A stretch of 64,000 bases of DNA from Trochalopteron elliotii (Eukaryota; Chordata; Aves; Passeriformes; Leiothrichidae). The first letter of the stretch is position 1, and the number at the start of each line of letters is the position of its first letter. The stretch is taken from positions 3,272,946 to 3,336,945 of the forward strand of contig JANPWX010000073.1 in assembly GCA_024734555.1 (NCBI GenBank), given 5' to 3'. The notes beneath the pieces were generated by a model that did not search any database, was not told where the DNA came from, and worked only from the letters and a program-made list of their open reading frames with translations. Positions 43,973 through 57,000 of this stretch are shown here, in pieces. The translations under genes and the position numbers were made by a program.

Positions 43973-46900
43973 CAGAAACTGCATTAACAAGCACAAGGCT
44001 AGTTTAACACAGTTGACATCAAAATCCAGAAGAGCACACAAAGGAGACAGGACAAAGTACTTGCCAGTAACGTCAATACAAAGTTTAATCCCCAGATGGC
44101 TGGCTTTAGAGACATCCCCATCACCACCATAAAGAGAAACTGCCTTCTAGTTTGCACTCCTTTCAGCAGCGACTTGTTGCTGGGATGCAAAAGAACACAA
44201 GCCCATTTTTCTTGTCCTTTGAAGATGGTATTTAAAAGTTGGAGATTTTTTTTTCTTTCATAAATTTGGGAATAAATGGCAGTTTTTACTCTCCATAGCT
44301 GTCACTAAATTGCTTTTCACTAACAATAATAATTTTCGTTATGGGAGCAGGTCAAAAGCCTCTAGAACTCTCTGCTGGGACAAATTTCCCCTGGAAGACA
44401 TGTCACTACTCCAAAAAACACAAGAGGAAGCTCAAGTCTAGCAAAACAAAGGAACAGAAAGGACTGTCCATAGAAAATGCTCTGGCTTGTGCCAAATGAG
44501 GTGGGGTGTGTGGATTAGTGGAGAGTGCCAGAACCCAGATGGGCTGAGCCAGAGCCCTACTTTGTGCCACGATCAGCAGCTGCCACGCAGCTCCAAAACC
44601 CCACGGGGCCCACCCCGAGGTGAAAAATCATGGGGGACACACTCACAGTGGGGTCTCAGGATGGGTGACAGATTTCCCTCTTCCCAGAGATGAAGAGGAG
44701 AGGGTTGCATTATTTAGGCTTTTTTAAAGGTTGCGTTTGCATGTGATTTTCCCCATTTATCATCACAACAATAAAGACGCCTTTCCAAAAATCATGTTCC
44801 CATTGAGGACAGTGAGGCAAACAGTGAAGCAAGACCTCAGGTCGCCCTGCACAGACAGATGGGCAGGGCTGGCATGTGGTTTCTCTCTGCTGCCAAGGGG
44901 ATGCTCCCTAACAAAAGGATGGCAAAATGCTGCTGCCTCAGCGCCTGGGAAGGGAGACTCACCTGCCTGTGCCCCAGCCAGCTCCTAGGACACACAGGCA
45001 AGTGCCACAGCTAGGCTTCTCAAGCAGCAGCCCCTGTGAGGGCTGGGCACAGCACAGACCTGCCACTGGCTCCCCACTTGTCGCTGCTGCCCATTGGCAC
45101 TCGAACCCACGCTAAAAGCACGAGCTCAGAGCCCAGGGCCCCTCCCCAGGCCTTTCACACAACAAGCATCAGCAGCAATTCCAGCTGTAAAGTTTGCTTT
45201 CCTTGACGCACAGTTTACTTTCTCCATTCCCCCGCATCCCACCCCTGCCACTTACCCCTCACTCCAAAAAGGCTCTCTCAAACAGGCTTAAGCTTTAAAC
45301 AAATAAGGGCTTGGCAAGCAGCAGCCTGCTCCCGTTTCCCTCCCCACCAGCCCTGCTCTCCCCCCCCCCCCCCGCCTCCACCTCCGAGCCGTGGCGCAAG
45401 CGGAGCTGGCGAGCGCCGCGCAGGCATAGAAAACAAACACGTGGAGCAGAGCCAGCTGTGAAGTTGGATTTGGCATACAGCGTTTGCAGAATGAATAAAA
45501 GCACATGGGAGAAGAGGGAATGGGAGAAAGGGGACAGAGTGGGGAGCCCTGGGCTCCAGGGGACAGTGTGACTCTGTTACAAAGCCCTGGCACAGGCCCA
45601 CTGGAGGGTCTTGTACCCTGAGTGGAAGTAGAAGGGGGGAAAAGTCCTACAGCCACATTTCCTGAGCTGTCTGGCATCACACTTCCCCACCCCTTTCCTC
45701 GTGAGCTGGACTGTTTTTGCATGTGCTTGCCCCTCCTCCCAGGCAAAAATTAGTGTGTTCTGATGAAACACGTGAAAAATAAATGCACTTTCACCCCGCC
45801 CCAGACATGCAATCCTCCCCTTCTTTCTTTCTTAGGGTTTCTATTTCCCATGCACATTATGCACAGGAAACCCGGACCCAACTGTCCCATCACCTCGGCT
45901 GAGATTACACATATTGAAGGTCCACATTTACACTAATCCCCCATCCAACTGTCCCTTTCTGGAAGGGTTTCAGACAAAATATGCCTCCTCTTAAACCCAA
46001 GCTCCCAGGAGACGTTAGCTCGGGTATTATTTATTATTCTGCCCTCAATCAGTCTGGTCTAGCCATGGGAATGGCACTGGAAGGCTTTAGGAATAGATCA
46101 CCTATGGCCTTACATCAACACTGGATCCATGCAGGTTTTCCTCCCTCTCCCAGTCATCTCCAAGCAAAATGAAACAGAAACATATGCACTCTGCCTGGTT
46201 TGGGGCAGAATCGAGTGATTTGACGTGGTTTGCTTGTGGTTTCCACCCAAAACCATAAACCAGCCCAGGTTTGCTTGGAAGGTCCTCGGCTGTGTTTGGA
46301 GGCTGTAAGAAAAGCAGCAGTGTCCTACCTGGTCTTGGACCCTGTCCAGAACAGGCCAGCAGCTGGATGGATTAACAGCCCAGCCTGACCACCCAGACAC
46401 CTGCAGACATGTTTTCACAAGTCTCATTACCACCCCTGAAACACAGTAAGGACTTTACCCTCTCCGGGCCAGCCGTGAACACTTGTCCCTCAGCATTGCT
46501 CCAAACCACCAAACTGATGACAAGAGACAGTATTTGGATAGTTTTCTTCCTGAGAACTGCATTATGGACCCCTGATCACAGCCAAGGAAGGTAACTTACC
46601 TTGGAGAAATATTGCAATTGCTTTTTTGCTTTTGGGTGGAATTTACTGAGACACCAAATAAAGCCATGGATCACTGCAAGTAAAGCATTGCTCAAAACCA
46701 ACCATCCCACTCCAATCTCTTTCCCTTCTGGAAGCAAATTAGCAAGATAGAGAGGGATAGAAGCTCAGAGTCTTGGAGGTTATGATGCCACATTTCTGGA
46801 ATTGCCTTCTCTATTGGACAAAATATACCCCCCCTACTCTGTGTCTCTCAGCTTTCCAGGCTGCAAAAACAGGAACAGCAAACTCCAGCTGGTACAAGCA

Positions 46901-49900
46901 GTAACGAGATGAACATGAGTCAGACCATTTCAGATTCTCTTATGAAAGGTGCTAGACAGGTATGTGATGTTATTATCTGTACTGCTTCCTGGTAGCCCCA
47001 GGATTTTTGGATTGGTAAAATACAGATGTCAGCATCTTGGGGATACTGCCTCCGTAACTGAACCAAGCAGGGAGGGGCATGCTGATTGCAACAAGGGGAA
47101 AATATGAATCTGCACCACACACAAAATATTGTGGTTAAGAGAGACAGAGAGATACCACTGACAACAGAGAACAGGATAATTCATTGGGGTTTGTCAGACT
47201 AAACTTTGTGTAATCAGAGGCTGCAGGGAAAGTGTTTGTCAAGCAAACATTCAAACATCCAGCTGCCAAGAACTAAGTAAACAGAGAAGGAGAAGTAGCA
47301 GAGCCAATGTGGCACCATTTGCAAACACCCCATGATCAGCAGTCACAGGCCAACTGAGCCCATCAGCAGGCACTAGTGAAGCCAAGGTGATGAACTACTG
47401 CAGGAAGACCCACCACCAGGATGGACAAACAATGAGCAATTCACACCTTCAAAATGTTTTCACCCAGAACAGGATTTGCAGAACTGGGCAGGTGTGAGTA
47501 CAGCAGTCTGTGTGGATTCAGTGGACACCTTCCTGCACCACACACATGCAACCACCTGGGCAAGTGAAATACAGCCAAAGTCCAGGCTGAAAAGGGTCCT
47601 CCAAGACTGCATGCAATACCCAAGAGCTCTGGTACCATGCACTGAAGTCCCACTTTACCAAAAAGCCTGCAGTGGTGTTTACTGCTCTTATGAGGAGTCA
47701 GAGACCAGGGCCAAAGATCTGAGGGCAAGCCAGCTGATCCCAGCCCTGAAGCCAAGGGTGCCCACTGGCAACTGGGCAAGTGAGGGAAAACACTGGTCTC
47801 TGCTTCCCACCCAAGTGTCTATCCATCAGCCAGTGCTTCCCTCCCATGGTTCACGAGACTGCTGGAAAGGGTACCTGGATGACTTAAGGGATCCAAGAAA
47901 ATGGATGAAAAATATGCAAGTTTTGACAGGCCAGGCAGTAAGGCGTGCACATGAAATTTCCAACCAGGTCTGCTGACCTCCATGGGGAAGCATTCAAGAT
48001 TGAACATGTCAAAAATAAAGCTGAAACCCATCACAGGCAATCCTACATGTGCATCTTTTGTGTACACGCCCCTGTTCTTCTATACCTCGTCCCAACAATG
48101 ACCCCTGAGTGGCATTATACTCATTTCCTATAGATCAGACCTCCCTTTGGCTGTCTGAAAGAAGTGTAAGAGACACAGGGCATGTTTCAAGGCCAGCACT
48201 GGATGCATCACTTCTCTGTTAGTCACTGGCCATGGATTCACCCACAGTAAGTGTTGTTATAACCATCCCTTGGCACATCTATGGCCAGCTGCATTCTGCC
48301 CTAGTGATCAAAGACTCTCATGCTGCAGCCAAAGGTGCTGGGAAGAGGAAGTTTGTGGTTCTGCAGCCCAAAATTACTGACACCTTTGTACCTAGACTGT
48401 GTTTATGTTCAGGAGGTTCATGGGGGGGTTAGGAAAGCTGTCATCCTCTTAGCTAGAGAAGGACCATGAGAGATCAAAGGGCCCAGAGAGGATGCTGCTC
48501 CTAAAGAAAAAGAGGCTTGCAGGTTTAGTTGAGGTGAAGAGTGACTCTGAGTTGGCGCAAAGGCACTTGATGCATTTTACGCATACAGCATTGGTGCATG
48601 CACTCCAACTCTTAGGGAAGAGGGTGGCCTTCACAGGAGAACCCCATCCAGATTTAAAAGGCTGAACCTCCATACTAAAAAACAGTCCAGTACCACAGAC
48701 AAAAACCCTTGAGATTCTTTCATCAGGAAATAAATGACCTCCTCTAGAGTCCTGACATAAGTGCTCCAAGTATTTACAACCTGGAAGAGATATTAATGAA
48801 GACGCAGAGTTGCTTTAACTTTCCCTTCTCTGCTCCCCTCCTGTATCCTCACCCTCAATTTTCTACTGTGCAACAGCCCTTGGGCAGTTAAATCAGCAGC
48901 CTACACACACAATGCAGTATTTAAGGCTAAGGAGCTATAAATATGGCAGTAAATACATGCCTATAGAGGTTTTCCACCCCCTATACCCTACAAACTTGCT
49001 GTTTTCTCACATAGGAGACTGGATCAAAACAGAGAGGAGGAATCAGTGCTGTGACCAGCCAGTGGTCCCCAGCACAACCACGAGCTACCTGGGGCTTGCT
49101 GCTGCTGCAGTCCCAGCAGTGTGGGGCTCCTTTGGTCACAGGATGAGGTGTTTCCCAAGCTTCATGAGGCAAAAGTGCTCCTTGTCCTGCAATGGGAACA
49201 GCTGAAGCCGAGTTCAGCAGCATTCCTAATCTGAGCAGGTGCTTCTGGCAGGGCAGGAGATAACACAGCAGTCCTAACCCCTGTAAGGAATGTGCTGATC
49301 TAGTTTTTCCAGCAGCAATTGCACTAGTGTTGGACCCTCACTCATAAACAACTGCACTCTGCTCATCCACTCACTAGGGTTTCCAGCAAGAGAACAAGCA
49401 CCTCAGACTGCTGACAGCATTTAGTCAAAAGAGCAGACTGGCTTGAGACCATTCACATCAGCTGGGCCACATAACATGACACCATCCCACTTTTGGTCCA
49501 GGCCCTTGCTGTTTCCCTGGATGGCAGAAGAGGTTAACCAAAGGGTTAAACCTGGTACAGCCTCAAAAATCCCTCGCTGCTTTCTAAAGCAAGAACATCT
49601 TTGGCAGGGTCCCCATCTGGGAAATGACATCCCGTCCCCCCTCACTTCCCCTCTTCTCCCCCTGAACTCAGAACAAAGCACTGCACTGCCCAACAAGCTC
49701 CTCTGCTGTTTTCATCTTGGTCCAAACGCTTCTTGTGTTTCAACTTCTGCCAAAAAGAAATACATAAAAAAATATAAAAAAGGCATGTGTGGGGCAGAGG
49801 GAGAGGAAACAGAGAGAGTAGAGGGAAATCATTAAAATCAAATCTTGATTAGCTACCAGTGGTGGAAAAAGGAAACAAGAGAGAGGAGATTTTTCTGTTG

Positions 49901-52900
49901 TGATATGCATCTTGAAGCTGCAATCAGCAGGCCCAGAGGAGACAGGACTTCTCCACACAATCCTCCACCTGGGACCAAAACTAACATACTTTGCCTTTCC
50001 AGTCTACCATGTGCCATGCCATCATCATCATCTGCTTCCTTAAAACAGTTTCTGCAAATCACCACACACATTTTTGACCACTCTTAAAGCTGTAACTCTC
50101 ACAGAGTTCCTGTACCCAGCACTGAGCCCTGCTGGCACAGGACTGGAGGACACAGTACACCTGGCCTGCCCTTTCCACCCTGATATCAAACACAAAGGAT
50201 TGGCCATTGCAAAGCCATAGTGAATCCTAGAGGAAATGAGCCTGGAAAAGATGGCTTGTGCATGCTTTGTGGATGGGCTGGATGGGCCAAATGAAGAGTC
50301 CCAGACTGGCTCTGTCTCACAAAAAGACAGACAGAAAAAATAATTTTAAAAAAATGCATTGACTAAAGAAGCATTTAAAAGCAAAACAAAAAACCCAGTC
50401 TGGTTTGTAGTCTGTAATAGCTGAACTCAGGGACACGCAGAGCATGTTTTTTGTTCCTTCAGTACAAAAGCCCTTGGTTTCCCCTCCTCCTCATTCCAGC
50501 ATTTCCCCATTGGGGGTGTCAGAGACAGTTCAAGGCCTCCCAGTATTTCAGACAAAACTGGGTCTTGCTGCCCTGAGAACAACTGGCTGGGGTCTAAGAG
50601 AACTGGGGAGATTTGGGGAGCTGAAGAGCTGTGCAGGCTAAACCTGCTGCCCCTGGAAGATGGCCAAATGGTCACCCTGCAGCATCCCCATGACCTGCCA
50701 GAAGCCAGTGCTTCCCTCCAGGGTTTGGCTTCCCAAGGTGTGACTTTGGCTCGCAGGCTGCACAGCCAGACCACTTGGATTCCCCAGGGCTTGCTTGTGC
50801 TACAGCTGGTGCTCTGCAGCATGTCAAAGAAAGTGAGAGATTAACTCCTTTTTTAAGTATCTCATTACTGTTATATTTTTAAACACAGCTGGTTGAAAAT
50901 TTTTCAGCAAAGCCATAAATAAATAAATACTTTGAGGAAATTTCCTGCGATCTGAAAACTTTACTGACTGGTCCAGCCTTTATCAGATTAAGTTCTCTCT
51001 CAAGCATGCGTAAGCACCACTTGCTTCTGCTTTCTCTTCTGTAAGGACCAAATCCACTGAAACATCAATAAAATAACAAGATTTCACTGCTTGTACTGTT
51101 TGCTATTTTAACAACCACCCTCCTAATCAGCACAGCAATCACATACTCATTGTTGTATGTAACCTGGTGATTTTTAATTTTCCTTGTTATCAAAGGTGTT
51201 CACCTGCCAAGACCCAAAGATCCAGACACTCAAAATTTATCTCCTAACTCTGTCTTTTCCTGCTCTTCATGAGAGAGATGACAGAACACAGTCAGCTGGG
51301 AATCTGATGTCTCTGATAGGCTTTCCCCTTCCACAGATCATCCCGCTAGTTTGGTTTAGAAAGCAGTTTCTACAGCTGAGAACAACAGTCAAAATCACCA
51401 TCTGTCATGACATCCTACATAAAATAAATAAGAAAGACAACACCACCCACTACCTCCTATTAGCAGACTGTTAAGGAAAGCAAACAATCACCCACTTCTG
51501 AAGAAGCCCAGGACAGGAGGAGCATTTCTTTTACAGTCGGTCCCTGCCTGCCTGTGGCAGACAAAGCCTATTTAGTAGTGTCTGTACAAGACCCTGCTAT
51601 TACACAAACAGCAAATAAAGTTCAGCTGAGAAAAGGTGCCTCAAGCGTGAGGCTCTGCACATGGAGCAATGGAAATGCTTGCTCCAGAAAGGCTGTCTTT
51701 CTGCAGAACTTCTCATTTTAACAGGATGGTTCCCATTTAAACCCTCTTCAACCTTGAAAGAGATGGCTTGGAGCTCCCAGCCTCCTTACCCAAATGCTAA
51801 CCCACTCCTTGTAGCCCAAAAAAGGAAATAAATTCATGAACAAATCATTTCCAGTACTTTTTTTCCAGGCTATTGTTATGTGACTGCATTTGGAAGCAAG
51901 GGAGAAAAAACCCAAATGCATGACTGTGGTCAGAGTCTGGCCTAGAATAGGGGAAGGAAAAATAAAGAAACCTCAAACCCCAAACCCAATCCTTGCTTTG
52001 TATGTTTAGTCATTTTTGGAGAAAACTGTAAGCAGTAAAGAGACCAGAAATAAACAGTGACACCAGCTTCTGGACTTTGGGGGTGACAACAGGACATTCT
52101 AATCTGTTCTCCATCTATCAATGTATTCAGCTTGGCCTAAGACATTTTTAAAACCTAAGTCTAACATGATAATAATCTAATTGAAGAAGTCTACCTCATC
52201 CTCTGTTGCAAAGGACTAAGAAGCTTTTGTGTCACGAATTGCTTTTATCATTTTAAAATGTCTTTTCAATGTAGAAATCACCTTTACTTGAGAGGTACTA
52301 GCAACTGTTTCACAGAAAAGATCAGATTGTCTTCGCCAAAGACTCACCCAGCAGTGTTCTGGGAGGACACAGCAAAGCCTTGATGTTTGCTTGTGTACCA
52401 GGAAAAATAAATCTAGACGTCTTTGGATTTTCCAAAAATCCTTATATTACTGTCCAGTAAAGGAACATAAGGAGTATTAGATTCCTTTGTTGTACAGAGA
52501 GTCCTTTAAGAACTCAGGTGCTCTGCAAAAGCCATCCTCTGCCTCAAGGACATTTATCTCAAATTGCTTACAGGGACTGTCAGCACTTTCTTTGAGAAGG
52601 GAAATCTGTGACTGTCCCATAGCACAAAATACCCCCAGAAAAACCTTCCACTGTTCAGTGCAAAGTCATCTGTAGTTCATGTCAGGCAGTACCTACCATC
52701 CAAATTACATGAAATACTGTCACTTGCTACAGACCATAAAGCCAGCACTAGAAGTGGGAAGGAATAAGGTCTTTCCCCTCCCTCTAGCAACTGTAAAAAC
52801 TCACATATCTAAGGGAAATACAATCTCAGAATTACCATTAGGGAAATTATTCACCATTTCTTAACTTGGAAAATACCAGAAACTCTTTCAGGAAGAAAAG

Positions 52901-53530
52901 CACAGAGTTTTGTGAAAATGCTGCTCCATGATTTTAGATCCAGTTATGCAGCTGGCACACTCTGCCCTGGGATAGGTAAAACAAACTGTTCTCATCCAGT
53001 CACATCCACAACGTGCTGCAGGATTTAATAGTTCCTCATGAAAGACATGAGCTATATAAACATAAAACGCTACAACGGGACAGAAAGTAGCTTCAAGAAT
53101 TCTCTCTGCAAACCCAGCAGGGAAACAATTATAACTTTCCTCTGCATTTCTTGCCAGCTGAAGTTTTTCTGTTCCTCTGCTTTACTTTGCCGATAACAAA
53201 CATCTGTTGGGAGCATCCTGCTCTGTGCAAGAGAGGGACACATCCATAGCAGCCTTCAGGGCTCTGTACTCAAGCAAAGCCTCTGGGGATCCTCCTCTGT
53301 AACAGCCACAGATAAACCTCTGCTGGTCTTACCTATTGACTACAAATTCTTCCATGGAAAATTAGTCTTTTTTTTTATTTGTAGCCCATAAGTAGTTCAA
53401 GTAGTTAAGGAGACCTTCAGAAAAAACACAACGAGCCTCTAGCAGAGATGATCCCTTGACAGCCCCCATATATGCCTAAGGATCTTTATTTTACGATCTT
53501 CCTTCCCAGCTCTTACCTACCATCAGCTCT
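43973..53530. other. Non-coding DNA, probably BOC 5' intron or upstream region
   Basis: No gene is supported. A 14-C run (45360-45373) followed by a small CpG-dense patch (to about 45425) is the only compositional outlier. The longest open frame (47476-47976, plus) has no splice sites or recognised domain. Confidence 0.45.
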
Positions 53531-53576
53531 TACTCATATATGTGTAAGTACTCATATATGTGTAAGTACTCATATA
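53531..53576. repeat. 18-bp tandem repeat, about 2.5 copies
   Basis: Two exact copies of TACTCATATATGTGTAAG at 53531-53548 and 53549-53566, then a partial third copy. Seen directly. Confidence 0.85.
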
Positions 53577-53929
53577 CTCTTACTCATACTTCATCAGAAA
53601 GCTCTAGAAGCCCAAATCGGCAGGCTTCAAGATAAAGCTGACCATCTGTGGCTCATTAGCATCTCACTGAGCCTTTCTGGCCTGGTTCCTACATGCCCCT
53701 TGCAGATGCTGGCACGTCAGCACACGCCGTGTCCGCTGCCTCTCTGGCTGCCTGTAAGGAGACAGGTCAGCATAAAACCCTCCCAGCCTGCAAAAATCGG
53801 AAACGCTGGTGGGGACACGTTGGAAACGTTGCCTTTCAACCCTCAAGCCCCAATCCACCAGCTGAGGGGAAAGAAGGGAAGGAGAAACAGGGATCTCATC
53901 TGGAGGATGGTGTTTCTCCAGGATAACCC

Positions 53930-54075
53930 GTGGGCAGGCAGCAGTCCTGCCTGTGTCTGCAGGCAGCCACCGTGCCCGGGCACGGGCTCCCCGACCCGCC
54001 CTGACACGCAGTGCTCGCCTCGGGTCGGCGAGGGCTGGGAGCATCTCCCCAGCACGGGGCTGGCGCCCGGGGAGA
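53930..54075. promoter_or_regulatory. CpG-rich patch, possible promoter or alternative first exon
   Basis: Roughly a dozen CpG dinucleotides in about 130 bases, far above the flanking sequence. No coding frame with splice sites is recognised. It is a candidate for a non-coding BOC first exon or a separate RNA promoter. No TATA box or initiator was identified. Confidence 0.25.
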
Positions 54076-54079
54076 CACC

Positions 54080-57000
54080 CTGAGTTGTTCCTTATCAGCC
54101 TTCCCCAAAACAAGTAAGGGCAGGGGCACCCAGGATATGGCCCAACAAGCCCTTCTCAGCCCTGGCAACAGCTGCTGGTAGTACTGGCACCTCAGGGAGA
54201 GGAGGGGAAATTACAGGCAGAAAACAGGGAGAAGTGGGGGTGCGAGGGCCTGGCAGAAGCACCCACATCCTTTGGGAGGCAGCACACACGCAGGAACAGC
54301 GGCATGCTAGAATCCTCAGCTGCAATCCTGTTCTCCTTTCTCACTGCGAGGTCTGAGGCCAAACTGAAAGGGGGCTGTATGATAGGAGAGAGGAAGAGAT
54401 TATTCTCAGTAAGCATGAGGAGGGATGGGTGGCACAAACCCATTTTTTAACACCTTCTCCATCCCATGCCCTAATTCAGCTGGACAGCAGTGAAGGCAGC
54501 AGCTATGCTGGGGCCTCTTCGCAGTCTTTCATGCACAAGGAGTGACCTGGGATCAACAGAGAGGAAAAAGCCATAACTGCAGCTGTCTGACATCTCCCAC
54601 CACTCTTCCACTCCCAAGGCACTGACTGCAAGGGCACAAACACCTCATCTGAGATCTCTTCTGTGAATCAATTATTTAGCTTGCAGAGAGCAGATCAAAA
54701 CACTTGCCAAATGGAGGAGTCCTACTCCAGATAGGCTCCTCTTCCTGCAGAGAAGAGCAAAGAGTCACCTCTTCACTTAGACACAAAGAGCCCCTGGCAA
54801 CACAGTGCCATTAAAAACAGTATGTTCCAAAGCATTCCTCTGAGCAAAAAGCCCGTGACTGCAGTTCAGGCTGTTACTCAGACAGCAGTAGGGCACAGCC
54901 ATGAGCAGCCCCGCCAAGACAGTTTGCCTGCAGTTTTTTTGCAAATAGGTATCAGAAGAGGATGCATCTGAATCCCCACCTGCTCCCTCAAACAGCACTC
55001 TAAATCAGACAAGAAAGGAGAGGGGAAAGAACCTGCCCAGGTTTCACTGAAGCAATCCTATCCTCCTTGAGACAGTTCCCAGTTAATGCATCAAGCCAGG
55101 TTTTGTTCGTGTCCTGCCATTGGTGTCCACACAGCTGCTCCCTACTGGGCTACCTGTGCCTGCAGGGGTCAGATTAGCATTCAGGTATCCCTGTATGTCC
55201 CCAGACAGGTGCTCAATGTGCTCAAGAAGAGCAGCACTTTGTAACCCTGCTGTCCCTGCACCTCCTTACAGTGTAAGGTACCTTTTTGCTGACCTGAACA
55301 TCTCCTCTTGCACTTGGGCACAACAAAAAACATGGACTTGGCCTTAGCAGCATCTGTTAGAGCTTATTCTTGGCTTGTGCACTGAAAGGCAATGCCTCCA
55401 GAGCAGGAGAAGCAGTCCCAGAACCCCTGTGGAAAGAAGGCACACAATATTTATGTAATGGTACTGTTTAACTTGAGATTGCATGCTGCAAGCAAAACTG
55501 TTATTACACTGGCACTCTCCTCTTCCAGCTACCTTTCAAAGCATGATGCCGCAACTGCAAACTGGCTGACAGGAGAGAATTACAGACATGACTGGCTCCT
55601 TTCCTTTCCCTTCAGCCACAAGCTCCTGCTCTCCACCTGCAGGTCCCTTGCTGCCTGCCCCAATGTAAGGCATGCACAGCAGCAGGATGCTACCAACATC
55701 ACCTGCAGTGCCAAGGGCCCCTTTGGGAAATCACTCCCTGGAGCACACGTAGCCAGTGATGTGAGCTGAGGGCTAAGGAAGATGAGACTCTGCCATGGAC
55801 AACTCTCAGCTTCAAGGCAGACAACTTTCGATCAAGGTTTAGTGACACTCAGCTTTGACCTCTTCTGAGCAGGGCATGGTGGAGGATGGAGCATGAGACT
55901 GAGTATCAGGCACCCTGGGCTCTGTACTTAGCTCCAGTCCTGACCTGCTGCCTCACTCCAAGGCACATGTGTCCTTCTCATGCTCTATTTTTATCTCCTC
56001 CTCCTCATTTGCCTCACTGCTTTGAATGGGGATGTAGGAACAGTCTCCCACTACAAGTTAACATAGCATCTATCATAGCTGTGTCTCAACCTTGGTTAAA
56101 ACTTGTAGACATAACTGTAATACAAATAATAATTTAGGTTTTGGAATATGGTGATGGGGGGAAGATGGCACAGCAGGCCTTTCTCAGGCCTTCATCCTGA
56201 GAGTCAAGAAACCTGTACTTATCTTCAGTGCTGAAGCTATGCTAAAACTGGGCTATACTCACATTTCTGTGGCTGATGAAATTTGCACTTGTTTGCTTGG
56301 TCACTAGTTTGTGAAACTTTTTTAAAGGTGGTTCTTTCAAGTGGTTCAGAGGTTACGGATGTCCAAAGCTATCCCCAGGGAGATTATAGGGTCAGGCATC
56401 AATGATAAACACAGCCTGCCACTTGGTCTTGATGTTGTCCTCTTTGTGCTCCTATTCCCTTCTCCCCAAACCTGCAGCCCAGGCAATTGTGAGGAAAACA
56501 GGACAACTGTATATTTAGCAACTATGTTCTTGCCTAAATTGCTACACGATGTAAGCAGCAGACCCTTCCTTCCAGAAAAGACCACAGGCTTCATGATGCC
56601 ATCAGCAGGATCCCACAGCCCATACTGCACCAGGCAGGCACAGCCAGCAGCTCTAGTGGGAGGAGGAGTAGACTGGTGCCTATCCTGTGAGACACAGGGC
56701 TGGCTTGTCTTGCTGTAGCCATATAAACCAGATCACTCTTCCCTAAGGCTTCCTGAAACTGGCTCCATACCTCCCTACCAAGAGGTGACTAGGGTCAGCA
56801 AACACACCCGGGCTCCTGCAGCTCCAGCTCTGTTCCTTGGTACTGACCTCTCTTTCTCAGTATCCACCATCAAACTAATGGGCTGCATGGTTATCTGGCA
56901 TCTCTGATCATGATCCCAAGACCTTTTTCTTCTCTGCTGCCTCTGGGCAGCCACCTCAATAGCTGAACTACTCTTGCAACATTTATAGCACCTCAGGCAC

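Noticed and set aside
47476..47976. 166-codon plus-strand ORF
   Set aside because: No splice sites, codon bias or recognised domain. Length is compatible with chance.
53664..54113. 149-codon minus-strand ORF over the CpG patch
   Set aside because: Arg-rich product typical of GC-rich non-coding DNA, with no domain.
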